In this document: positions 1 through 10,740 of the stretch, in pieces
How the letters are laid out: each line of letters opens with the position of its first letter
How positions within the stretch are numbered: the stretch's first letter is position 1
NCBI GenBank assembly: GCA_027625915.1
Contig: JANTQA010000033.1
Coordinates: 2,728,001-2,792,000 of the forward strand
DNA: 64,000 nucleotides
Origin: Anaeramoeba flamelloides
Taxonomy: Eukaryota > Metamonada > Anaeramoebidae
Direction: 5' to 3'
Notes under the pieces: generated by a model
What the model saw: only the letters and a program-made list of their open reading frames with translations
Database searches by the model: none
Told to the model about the DNA's origin: nothing
Program-made: the position numbers and the translations under genes

Positions 1-472
1 TTTCAATTGTATTTAGAAAATTTCTGGATTTCAGATCTAACAAAAATAATAAAAAAAAAAAATAAAAAAATTAAACGATAAAAATGGTAGTCAAAACAAT
101 TTATTTTTAAAAGTCATTTAACAAAAATAAATATTATAGAATGATGTTAACGTATTCTATAAAGTGCTTTGTTTTACTTTATTAGATTTTTCTTTTTTGT
201 TTGTAAATTGGTAAATTAAAAAAATAAAAATAGAAATAAAAATTAATAAAGACAAGGCAAAAATAATAAAATTTGAAAAAGAAAAATAATAATCATTAAT
301 TAATTAATAGTAGAAAAAGAAAAAAAGAAAGATTGAAAGAAAAAACTAGCGAAAAGAAATTAATGATCAAAATATCAATCAATTAATAAAGTATTATTAT
401 TAATTAATACTCAAAATATATTATATGATCAGGGGATTAATTCTTTATTAATATTTCTTTGTTTAAATTCCG

Positions 473-508
<36 letters not shown>

Positions 509-523
509 TTTTAATGGACAAAA
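1..523. other. AT-rich flank downstream of importin beta
   Basis: No gene is visible. The stretch is dominated by A-rich runs and short TTAATTAA-like palindromes. It follows the stop codon of the importin beta gene, which is read leftward, so its right end should hold the 3' untranslated region. I see no clear cleavage signal that stands out from the base composition. Confidence 0.6.
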
Positions 524-3500
524 TTATAAGAGTTTAGATGAAGCCCATCTGCCAACTTCGTATACTAATTTTTTCTCTGAATGGGTACAAGCGTTAACAA
601 TTTCTTGTATTGGCTGAATTTGGAAGGCTTCTTTAACTTGGTTGCCTAAAATACTAACGATATCGCCGATCAACCCCGCAGCTGCCTTTAGCATTTTGTC
701 ATCAAGGAAGTCTTGTTCGCAATCATGAATCCTTACTAAGAATTCAATAATATTTTGACAATATGGCAAAAAGAGCTCTTCCTTTTGGTCGTCCTTTAAG
801 CCTTGGATGATTCCCGAGTAGGTCTCAAGAACGGAACGGTGGAGATTATGGACATAAAAGATGGAATCTTCATCGTCTTCTGTGATTTCGACTGTGGATG
901 CCTGTTCAAGCATTTCTGTTACCCTTTCAAGATGTGGCACAAATTCCCCACAGATTGAAAGCGCGATGTCTCCGAATACCAAAATCATATCTGGCTTCAG
1001 ATCTTGTTCGAATTCTTCTGTTCCGATGGCCTCGAGAAAGACGTCGACGTATTCGGAATGGCATTTTTCGGGGATTTGTCTTTCGATGGTTTTAAAGAGG
1101 TCGCCAACGGCGTTGGTTGAAAGAGAGCAAAGCCTTTCTTGCTGGTGTGAGTTGATGCCGCCGATGAAGTAAGGGTGGACGGCTTCCAAATAGGGTAAAA
1201 AGCCCGTGCCCAGGGCATTGATGAGCGAATCAATGGCCATCATTGCCTCTTCGTGTACAACGGCTTCGGGGTTTTTGAAAACTTCCAAAAAGCAGTTGAT
1301 CATTCTTTCGGCATGCTTCTCGATTTCCTTGCCCAATCTGACAGCCATGAATTGGAGAACACCGCAAAGCGATCCCTGAATTTGCGATTGTAAAATTTCG
1401 TCGTTGGTAGATAAAAGCTCCATCGAAAAGGTTTCTTCAAGCCTTTCCAATAGGGGGTTTACAGCTAAAAACATATCATCAAGGGTATCTTGGGCAGATT
1501 TCAAAAATGTTGCCGAGATGGCTTCGTATGCCTGGAAACGGAGATTGGACTTTTCGCCGTCTTCTCTGAGGGTAGCAATTGAGAGCTTTTCTACAATCGG
1601 CATAAAGAAGGACGAGAGGGGTGAAGTGTTTTGATCGGTGTAGTCATTGGCCTCTGCCAAGTTATTCAGGGCCCATGCAGCATTGGAGGCAACATGTGGA
1701 ACATCAAGTAAGGAATTAAGCAGTGCAGCAACCGTGTTTTCCAAAACCTCTTTCTTCAGGGCAACGGCCTCGAAATGGTATTCAAAGATTCTTCCAATGG
1801 CATAGGCAGAGCTGTTTCTTACCTTTTCATGATCGTCTTCCAAATAATCCAATAGCAATGGTAAGGCATCGTCAATTACCTTTTGCAATTGATCAGTGTC
1901 TGTTCCTTCAAGAATGGACGACAAGCAAATGATCGCGGCTTCCTTATGATCCCATTCGTTATGGACAATGTTATCGCTAATGAATTGGATCGTTAATTCG
2001 ATGATTTGGTTTTCAATTAAATTGGATATAAGTGATAAACTCACAGTTGCAGCTTGCGCTACGCCCCACCCCGCATCTTCAAATTCTTCTTGAAATGTTA
2101 ATAATCGACATAAATTGGGTACCAAGTTTTCAGAGACAGTCTGGATGTATTTTTTATTCACTCGACTGTCCTCTTCTTCTTCTAAAATGAATTCGAAGAT
2201 TTCTAGTTCTTCCTCGCAAACGGTATTCCAAAACTCGACTGATTGAAGTGCAATTAAATCATTATCAGCTGTCATACCTTTCATAGTGATCTAAATAAGT
2301 AATGTATTAAAAAGGTTTGGGTTGGAATTGGAATTGGTATTGGAATTGTAATAGAAGTGGAAGTTGTTAACAAAAACAGTCATCAAATAATATTTTTTTG
2401 AAAAAAAATAAAAGAAGAAAATAACTAAATAGCTACTATTAATTGTAAAATAAAAAAATCAAAATTTTCAGTCAGCTTTCCAAAAAAACACACACCCAAA
2501 GAATTATAACAAACCACAAAAAGTTCGCAATTCTCAAAAGTAAATTGATAAATTTCAGCTTCTTTTCAAGATTTAAAAAATTTGAAATTTTACAGGATTT
2601 TATAAATCTTTTTTTTGGAAAGCTAAATGAAAATTTTGTTCCATTTATTTTGCCACAAATAGTAAAATAAACTTTAATGAAAGACTAGGTTTTGAATTTT
2701 AATTCTAATTGGAAAAATAATTGAATTAAATGTTTTTAAAATATAAACATACAAATAATTGTTGATCATTTGAAATTGAAATAAATTTTGAAAAAAATTG
2801 TAAATTTTGGAAGGAAGCGTATTGGTTTGTTTTATGTTTAAAAAAGGAGAAAATTTTAATTAATGGTTTGAAATATATTAAAAAATGTTTTTTTTCTTTC
2901 TTTTTGATTTTTTTTAAAAAAAAAAATAAATAAAAAAAATCGCAATTAAATTCTCGTTTTTTAGTTCTCCTCAAGAGAGAAAAAAAAAAAAAAAAGAAAA
3001 ATAAAAATTGAAAATTCAATACAAATCATGTGAGAGTGTTTAGTTTCAAAAAAATAAGATCAACAAGTCAATAATTTTTAAAGTTTTACAAGTCAAAAAA
3101 AAGTAACGAAAAGAAGAATGAGAAAAGCTTTAAATTTTTGAGATTTTGGTAGTTTTCAGAAGGGAAACAAAGCGAAATAGAATCAATTTTGATTAAAGTG
3201 AGGCTTTGAAAGCAAAAAAATAAATAAGAAAAAAACAAAAAAAAAAATTTTTTTTGGAAAAAGAAAAAAAAGAATTTAATTACATCGTAAATATCTTGGA
3301 TAAAATTTTCTAAGGAATTGTAGTCAACATAAGCAATTTTGACCAAGCATTCCAAACCTTTTTGTGATACTTTTTGATTTTGATTTTTTGCAGCATTTAT
3401 CATAGCCTTCATTAAATGGTCTCTAATTTGGGGCTTCCCAAAAGCAGACTCAAAAAATTCTAAGGAATTATATAAGGCTGTTGTAGCAGAAAGTCTTAGT

Positions 3501-4081
3501 TCATCATTCGAATTTTCAGATGTCATCCCATCAGAAATGACTTCCAAGATCTCGTTTACGTTTGGCAATTCTTCAATCATTGCAAGTTCTTCTGCAAGAT
3601 ACCCGATACAGGTCAGGACACCCTCTTGGATATTCTCTGTTCCCTTTTGCACTTCTTGCTCCATAAAACCAATCAAATCTGAAAACAAAGCCGACCACAA
3701 GTCCTTTAAATATTCGATCGAGCCAATTGCACCGATCACCTGTGCAGAGGTGTGTCTTGCGATTCGGTTTGGTGATCCTAATGTCATCACAAGGATTTGC
3801 TTAATTTCTGTTCGTACGTCTTCTTTGAAATTGCACCAAACATTGGCAAGCTCGTTTTTTTTTTGTTCTTCCTTCGAGACAAAGGTATTCTTCAAAATGA
3901 TACCGGCCAATTGACGTGACTCATTCGGCTTGTTTTCGGATTTTAATTCCTCAGCTAAAAGAACAAGAAAGACTGGCAAATTGTTGTCCTTGGCTGATTT
4001 GATCATTTCCATACCATGGTTCCTTTTCTCTTGATCGGTGCTTTGTGCATCAAGTAAAATTTGTGTTAATTCTTCAGACAT
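524..4081 (-). CDS. KPNB1: Importin subunit beta-1 (karyopherin beta-1)
   Basis: Nuclear import receptor: binds cargo or importin-alpha, docks at the pore and is released by Ran-GTP. Two exons join in frame: 4081-3284 (266 codons, phase 0) and 2290-524, giving 854 residues against about 876 in animals. The intron 3283-2291 starts GTAATTAA and ends TTTAG. HEAT repeats run throughout; the importin-beta N-terminal domain lies near residues 22-102. Close matches to animal importin beta include VASNAAWALNNLAEA, FGDIALSICGEF, YSGIIQGLKDDQ and AAGLIGDIVSILG. Residues 267-279, read from the acceptor upstream of the first ATG of exon 2, continue the family alignment, so the second exon does not begin at its own ATG. 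The acidic loop that grips the importin-alpha IBB helix in animals (a run of Asp before Trp) is short here (EEFEDAGW). The family assignment is secure. Confidence 0.95.
2436..2662. mobile_element. Short TIR element (CTATT/TA family), copy 1, in importin intron
   Basis: A 227 bp non-coding element lies inside the importin beta intron. Its ends are inverted: the left inner arm contains CAGTCAGCTTTCCAAAAAAA and the right arm TTTTTTTGGAAAGCTAAATG. Outer ends read TA-CTATTAATTG and CACAAATAG-TA, so the target duplication appears to be TA. Two more copies with the same arms lie at 55534-55756 and 63311-63544. There is no coding capacity, so this is a MITE-like relic of a TA-inserting transposon. 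Confidence 0.75.
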
Positions 4082-5052
4082 TTTTTAAGTGCCTTTTTTT
4101 TTGAAAAAAAAACAAGGAAAAGAAAAAAACAAAAAAATAAGATTCATTTTATACATATTTTTTGTTTTCTTTTAAATTTCCGTAAGACACCAATTTTTGA
4201 ATACGTTTATATGGAATCTAGTTTTTAAACATTTGTCAATTTTGGGTTTTTTGACTTGAATAGTTTTGGAATTGATTTTTTTTAAAATTTTTAGTTTTTT
4301 AACGAATAGATTGTTAATTTCGTTTTTAGAACTTAAGCTCAAAAAATTTCCGTCACCTCTCTTTCATTTGTCAAAATAAAAAAAGTAACCTCAAATTAAT
4401 TATGTGATAGTATTTTGTAAACTGTAGTTGACTGTAACTCTTTTTATTAATACAAATTAAGCCGAATTACAAGTTTATGGTTTCGTTTTGGTTATATTCT
4501 TTGAATTGATTGAAAAGAAAAAGAATCAAAATTCGACCATAGACTTTTTCAAGTCTCCATGTTTTCAAACCAATAAATAAAAAATCTGAATAAATTTACA
4601 CTACCATTTCCTTTTTTTGTCGTATTGGAAAAGTATCCCATGTTTCAACAAACAAATCTGTAAATGTTTTTTTTGATAAACTTATGAATTAAATGATCAC
4701 TAAATAAAAAAATAAATAAGAATGAGGTGGATAGTAACTCTTATTAATATTTTTTTCACAAAGGTAATAGAGAAATCATTTTCACAAAGTTACAATTAAA
4801 CCTGATATTCAACTTACTCTTATCAACTTTAGAGAGATGAGCTATCTTATTTTAAAAAAAGTTGGTTTTCCCCAATTGAAATTTCCAGTAACAAAGATCT
4901 TGATAAATTTTGTTTTTGGCTTTTTGGATCAAATTAGAAAAAAAGAAACATTTGCAAATCATTTTATTTTTGAAGAAATCTCACTTTTAGTGGTTTTTGA
5001 TAGTTTGTACTGAACAAAATTGACTAAAACTTTTAATCTTATCTGAAAAATA

Positions 5053-6467
5053 CAGTGATCAAAATAATGCGTTCACAAAGACTATAATCCCTGTTTGAAA
5101 ATATTATCCGTGTTTTTTTTTCTTCTTGTACCAAGGCAACATCCAATCTACTACCAAATAGTATACCTAAGTTCAAATGGGTTTTGAAAGTCAAGGTCTG
5201 GTTATTTTTAGTAAAATTTAAATTATTCATACAAATAGTTGAAAATTTTCCATAATATTCTCAATTTTTTAGAATTTTTTTGTTTTTTAAGGGACTCGTC
5301 AATATTAAATTTTGTTAGGTAAATTTAATAGAGATTTAGAATTTTTTTTGCCAATTACTTAGATTTGAAATCAAAGTGAAAAACTTCTTAGTATAGTAAC
5401 GAAATCTTGCTAAATGACATTCATTAAATTTATTTATTGTTTTTATAGAAATAAACATTTTTTCCATTTTTTCACTTTTTTGAAAGTTGCAATTTTTCAA
5501 CTTTTAACAAAAATACAAAAAACAAAAAAAAATATGATCAAGAAAGCAAAACCTTGTTATGTTTTTTGAAGACCTACAAAAAATAGTTTGAAAAATAAAC
5601 CTGAAAAAGTTTTTTTGGATCCGCATAAAAAAACAGTTTAATTCGAAAAAAATATACAATATATGCTTTACTCTTTATAAAATATTTTCTTTCTTTTCTT
5701 GTACTATTTTTTTTTTTTTCATGAATCTACTGTTTTTCAGTTTACACTCTTTTGTTTTTGTTGATATTGAAGTTTTTTAAGAGTTTCCAAATTACCATCC
5801 CAAAAGTTTTTGTCAGAGTCAAAAAAAAATCAAAGAAAAGAATAAGAACCATTTTTTAAAAAAGTAATTATTGATAAAACAAATTGGGTTCTTTATAGAG
5901 TCAAGTTGGATGAACATAAGTGAAAGGTAAATTATTCACTAGTTTTAAATTATTTTTTCGTTTTTAAAAATGAGAATAAATATTATTTTTGAGAAAATAA
6001 TTAAATACAAAATTAAACAAAAAATTCTCATCCTTTAAAGATATTTTTGCAAAAAAATTTTTTTAAAAGTCACTTTTTTTGACAGAATTGTAAAATTTTT
6101 AAAAAAACAAGAACAAAAAGTTCTAACATTAAAAAAACCTGTCTATTTTCAATTTTAAACATATTTCAAGATAAGGATTCCTTATTTAGTAATTGGTCAA
6201 AAAAAAAATTAATAGAGACTAGTCTCTTAAGATGATAAAAATTTTCTAAAAAAATTACTCTATTTTTTGAGATAACTTTTAGAATTTGATCATTCATTTT
6301 TAGAATTTGTTTTTAAATAATAGAACTTTAAGAAATCAAACCATATTTTTTAGGGTTTATTATCAATTTCTTTGATTCGTTAATGTATAGGTGTTCTATA
6401 ACCAAAAACACGGTTTTTATTTTGAAACACGTATTATATTTTTTTGCACGCTTTATATTGACGACAG
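5053..6467 (+). mobile_element. TA-type CAGT element (family C), copy 1, itself interrupted
   Basis: The ends read TA-CAGTGATCAAAATAATGCG at left and GACGACAG-TA at right. Inner arms are inverted: AATCCCTGTTTGAAAATA near the left end pairs with TTTTGAAACACGTATT near the right. Removing the nested TTAA element (5291-6226) leaves about 475 bp, the size of the other copies (6515-7003, 43471-43935, 57053-57516). CAGT ends with TA duplications are typical of Tc1/mariner/pogo-type transposons. The element has no transposase and is a MITE. Confidence 0.8.
5291..6226 (+). mobile_element. TTAA-type element nested inside the CAGT element
   Basis: The ends read TTAA-GGGACTCGTCAATATT and AATAGAGACTAGTCTC-TTAA, inverted and flanked by TTAA on both sides. 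Sister copies of the host element (6515-7003) run through this point without a break. The first few hundred bases resemble the start of the element at 16487-17698, so the two belong to one TTAA family of about 0.9-1.2 kb. It has no coding capacity. Confidence 0.75.
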
Positions 6468-6514
6468 TACAATAAAAATAAATCAAATATTGAATCCTTG
6501 AAGTTCAAGAAATA

Positions 6515-7003
6515 ATTGATTAAAATAAAGAGTTCACAACCACTTAAATCAATGTTTCAAAATATAATCAGTTCATGTTTTTTTTTCTTCTTATTCCAAT
6601 ATAACTTCTAATTTACAACCAAATAGTATAATTAAGTTCGAATCTATTTTGAAGGTAAAATCCTTGATATTTTCAGTAAATTTTAAATTTGGAAGGCAAT
6701 TTTTCTGCAATTTGTTCAAATTTTTGGTTATTGTCTCAATTTTTTTGTTTTTTTGATAAAAAACTCTTTTTCTCAAAAAATTACTCTATTTTTTGAAATA
6801 AATTTTCTAATTTGATCATTCATTTTTAGGGTTTCTTTACGAATAATAGAACTTTAAGATTCCAAAACCATATTTACTTTATTTTTATTGTTGTTTTCTT
6901 TGAAACGGTTGATATATAATTTTTCTATTACACAAAAAATAACGCCCTTTTTATTTTAAAATATAGATTAAACTTTTCTAGACGCTTTATTTTAAAACAC
7001 CAG
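6515..7003 (+). mobile_element. TA-type CAGT element (family C), copy 2
   Basis: This 489 bp copy is flanked by TA (6513-6514 and 7004-7005). It sits about 45 bp right of copy 1 and in the same orientation. The same point in the uninterrupted host repeat (near 17340-17360 on the other strand) lacks it. Shared blocks with the other copies include AATTTGATCATTCATTTTTA and AATAATAGAACTTTAAG. It is non-coding. Confidence 0.75.
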
Positions 7004-8196
7004 TAATTGAATATCTATTTTATTCACCAATATTTATTAAATTTATTGAAATTTAAAAGATTAGGCAAAATTCCCTTTCGAATACCCGTGACTATAAAAA
7101 ATGAACCTTTAGTCTTAAAATCTGTTATTTTAATAATCTCTCTCCCTCCCTCTCTCTCTCTCTTTTTTTTTATTTTTTTTTATTTAGAATTCTTTTTTCG
7201 AATTAGTTTTATTTGCTTGAAAAATCTTTAATAAAATTGAGAAATAATAATAAATTCTATTATTTTAATTTAATCTTTGCATGTTTCATAACCCACTATA
7301 AAAATTAAAATTGGGCTATTAATTATTGATTATAAATAATCAAATTAAAAAGCAATTTTGTAAATTTTAAGTTGAATTTTTTTGGTTTTGAAAAAGTATT
7401 TTGTGATTATTTTTTTTAATATAATTGATTGTTTGATTATTTTTCTCGTATTTTTTTATTCAATAAAATGTAAAAATCGATTTGAGCTGTTCTTTGAATC
7501 AAAAAATTATATTTAAACAAGTTTAAAATAATTATTGTAATTTTTTTGACATTAAGTAGATTTTTTATACTGAGTAATTTTCGAACGAAGTAGAATAATT
7601 TTGAAGTGTATTTTAGTATACTTCCCTTACAAACAATACAATGTTTCATACTTATTTCAAAGAAAATATTTTTTTTTTAAATAATTTAGAAATATGTTGG
7701 ATTTTGAACTTTATAAAAATGAGAAAAATGGATCAAGACTATTAAAAATAATAATTTATTTCAAAAATGGTATAAAAGTAAATTTGAATTTGCAGTAATC
7801 AAATTTTTACTTCATTTTTCAATTTAAAGATTTTGTAAATTTTTTTAAATTTAGTATTAAAGTTACTAGAAGATTTTTTTTTAGTTTAGTAACCCCTTGA
7901 ATATGATATTGTTTTTTAAAAGTTCTGCTTATAAATAAAAAATTCCAAAAATAATAATCAAATGTGAAATTGTTATCTCAGAAAATAGAATATATTAAAT
8001 TAGACTTTTTTCTAAATCAAAACAAAAAAACATCGATAAAAATATGAACAAGAGAAAAAAAAAAGTAAACAAAAACCAATTTAGTATTTTAAATTTTTAT
8101 AAAATATCATAGTTTATGTTGGAAATTAATATGTCAGAAATGCCGCCACTGGATTCTTTTATTAGATGTTTTATTTGAAGAGAAACATAAAAGATA

Positions 8197-8395
8197 CAGT
8201 CAGTTTCACTTTTAAGGTACAAACTTTCAACGAAATTTAAGGCACAAAAAAAATCTCAAATTAAAGCACAAAATTCAAATTCTAGTAAAAATAAATTGTA
8301 AAAAAAAAAAATTCCCAATTTTGTGCCTTAATTTGAGATTTTTTTTGTGCCTTAAATTTCGATGAAATTTTGTGCCTTAAAAGTGAAACTGACTG
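8197..8395. mobile_element. Foldback MITE (CAGTCAGTTTCAC family), near-intact copy
   Basis: This 199 bp element is almost entirely an inverted repeat: TA-CAGTCAGTTTCACTTTTAAG at left, CTTAAAAGTGAAACTGACTG-TA at right. Each arm carries about three copies of the motif AAGGCACAAA. The target duplication is TA. Related copies are at 35386-35578, 35684-35879, 55845-56043 and a 31 bp remnant at 53917-53947. It should fold into a long hairpin and has no open frame. Confidence 0.85.
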
Positions 8396-8708
8396 TAAAA
8401 AAAAACCATTTTTAATTTGAAACTGGTTTTATAGTCTTGAAAGAGGGATTTTTGATCACTTTTTACCAATCAATAAGTTTTTTTTTATTTAATAATAATT
8501 TCAATAAAGTAAAAATATAATAAAGTATGATTTAAAGTCATGAAAATAGGAAAATTCATATCAGGTTTGAAATATAGCGACCTTTAAGTTTAATACATTT
8601 ACTCCAACTATCAAAGAAAAACTATCAAAAAAAAATAGATTGTCATAAAATTCTCTTCATTTAACTACCATAATAAAAGTAAAATAGCTTTATGATAAAG
8701 GTTCTAAA

Positions 8709-8709
8709 T

Positions 8710-8736
<27 letters not shown>
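8709..8736. repeat. TA microsatellite
   Basis: An uninterrupted TA dinucleotide run of about 28 bases. Similar runs occur at 24642-24669, 37533-37553, 47484-47516, 47925-47943, 49516-49542 and 50204-50223. Confidence 0.95.
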
Positions 8737-8740
<4 letters not shown>

Positions 8741-10740
8741 ATTGATTATTATTCCATATATCAACGAATTAATAAACATTTTTTTTAAAAAAGATTTGCT
8801 TAAAAATTGATTTTATTGAATGAAATGAAAGATTAGGAAAGAAAATATTGCTAATTTCTAAATCAGAAAAGAGAACAGCCTCATTTATGTTTTTAAATAA
8901 TACTTAAGAACAATGACCAAATAATTTTACAATTGAATGTGGGATTAACTATTTGAATTTTTTTTTTATTATTTCTCATTTTTTAATTATTTTTATACAA
9001 TCACAAGATAATTAATACGAATATAAATAAAAATAATTGAAATTTTGGAAATTACTCAAATTATATATTTTTCAAGAGGAAGCTAGTACAAATCCACCTT
9101 TTGAAAAAAATGAAATTAATCTCAAAAAAATGATAATTTGACAGAAAAAAAAATATTTCGTATCCCCCCCCCATAAAATATTTACATATAAACCCCTTAG
9201 AACGACATATAACACAATTTCCACTGAAAAAAATTTAATATTTGAATTATTATGATAAAATTCAAAAAAATAAAAATTATAAACAATTTCAGTTGTTCAA
9301 AAAGTGAAAATTATTTCAAAATTAAATCTTTTAGAGCATTTTCTGTTTTAGAAAAGTGAAAGATCAAAAAGCAAATATGTTTTAGAGGCAAGTGTATAAA
9401 GGAAAACACCCTTTTAAAAAAAGTGAAGACTTTTTAAGACATTTATCAAATTTTCTATTTTGTAAAAGTTTTAGTCCTAACAAAATTCTAAAAATAAAGT
9501 TTTCAATTTTTTTAAATAATTATATCATAGATTAAAATTTCAAAATTATATATTGGGCCACTTACACACAATAAAAAATTACCCGAAAAAAAAAATTACA
9601 ACAAATTTTTAATTTTTATAATTTCTCTGATTTAATAATATCTCAATCTAATTTTGTCAAAAAAAAAAAACACCGGTTTAAATGATTGAAATACATCAAG
9701 CTTAACTGGTAATTATTTTTTTTTGTACCATATAACACCGAATTAACCTAAAACACTTTAATAAATAATTTATTCTTTATAATGGATATTTTGATATAAG
9801 ATAGAATATGTGTTTTTTCTATTGATTATTATCCTTGATTATGTGATTTTTAATGAAATAATTAATTCTCTATTTTATTTCTTCAAATTCGAAGTTTCAA
9901 AAAACTATTTATTTATTATTTTTTCAAGTGAAAAATATGATTTTTAAAAATACTCTTCTCAAAAGGAAACCAATCAAAAATCAAAATCTTTCACAACTAA
10001 AGATAATCAAAACATTTCTGAGCAGAATTTTAAATTAGTTACTTCAACCTTTATTTCTCCAATATTCTACTCTTTTTTTACTCAATAAAAATTTACAATA
10101 TTTTTTTTTTGACTATTTGATTTTTCAAATTGATATTTTTTTCACTGGATAAACCAAAAAACCCCTAAAATATAAAAAAAAAATATCATACTCCGTTTGT
10201 TTAATATAAAAAAAAAGATCACACTAATAAATTATTTTTAATATGTTATTTTTTTTAAAATTTTCGAATCAAAAAATGAAAAAAAAAATTTGCTTAAACA
10301 AAATATTCATTTCATCATTTCAGTATTTTTTTAATTCTAAAAATACATAGATGAACGGTTTTAAAAAATGTGTGGATTAAAAAGTTTAAAAAATTGTGAC
10401 TCATACAAATTAAAATAGAAAACTAAAAGGTTTGATCAACACTTTTTATAACTTTGAGTTCTCAATTTTTTTAAAAATGTGTTATTTCAAAGAATGAAAA
10501 AATAATAAAAAAAAAAAAAAAAAAGTTCATATTTCAATATAATAACATTTTAGAATTGTCTATAAAAAATAAATTTAAAAAAAATAAAATAAGAAATTAG
10601 TTTAATAATAATAATTTTTTTTTTTTTGAGGAAAAAAGAAAATTATACATAAATAAAAAAAAAAAAAAGAATCGAATTAAAAAAAAGAGAATGATTGGTA
10701 AAATACAAAAAATTAATTCGCCAAAATATGATTAAATATA

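Larger units (their letters stand above)
4727..7896 (-). mobile_element. TTAA-type element, interrupted copy (host of a three-level nest)
   Basis: This is an old element of about 1.26 kb split by two later insertions (5053-6467 and 6515-7003). Its pieces 4727-5052, 6470-6512 and 7006-7896 align in inverted order with the uninterrupted copy at 16487-17698. Its ends have drifted (TGAG at left, TTGA at right where TTAA is expected). No open frame of any length is present. The alignment was judged by eye. Confidence 0.75.
4082..10740. other. Gene-free stretch between importin beta and the C2H2 gene
   Basis: No credible gene is seen on either strand. The left half is a nest of transposon relics (4727-7896, listed separately), and a foldback element lies at 8197-8395. 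From 8400 to 10740 there is only AT-rich sequence with homopolymer runs and a TA microsatellite. Both flanking genes are read leftward, so the promoter of importin beta should lie just right of 4081. Confidence 0.6.

Noticed and set aside
2726-3019. 97-codon minus-strand frame in the importin intron
   Set aside because: It is composed of Phe and Lys runs from homopolymers and lies between two phase-matched splice sites.
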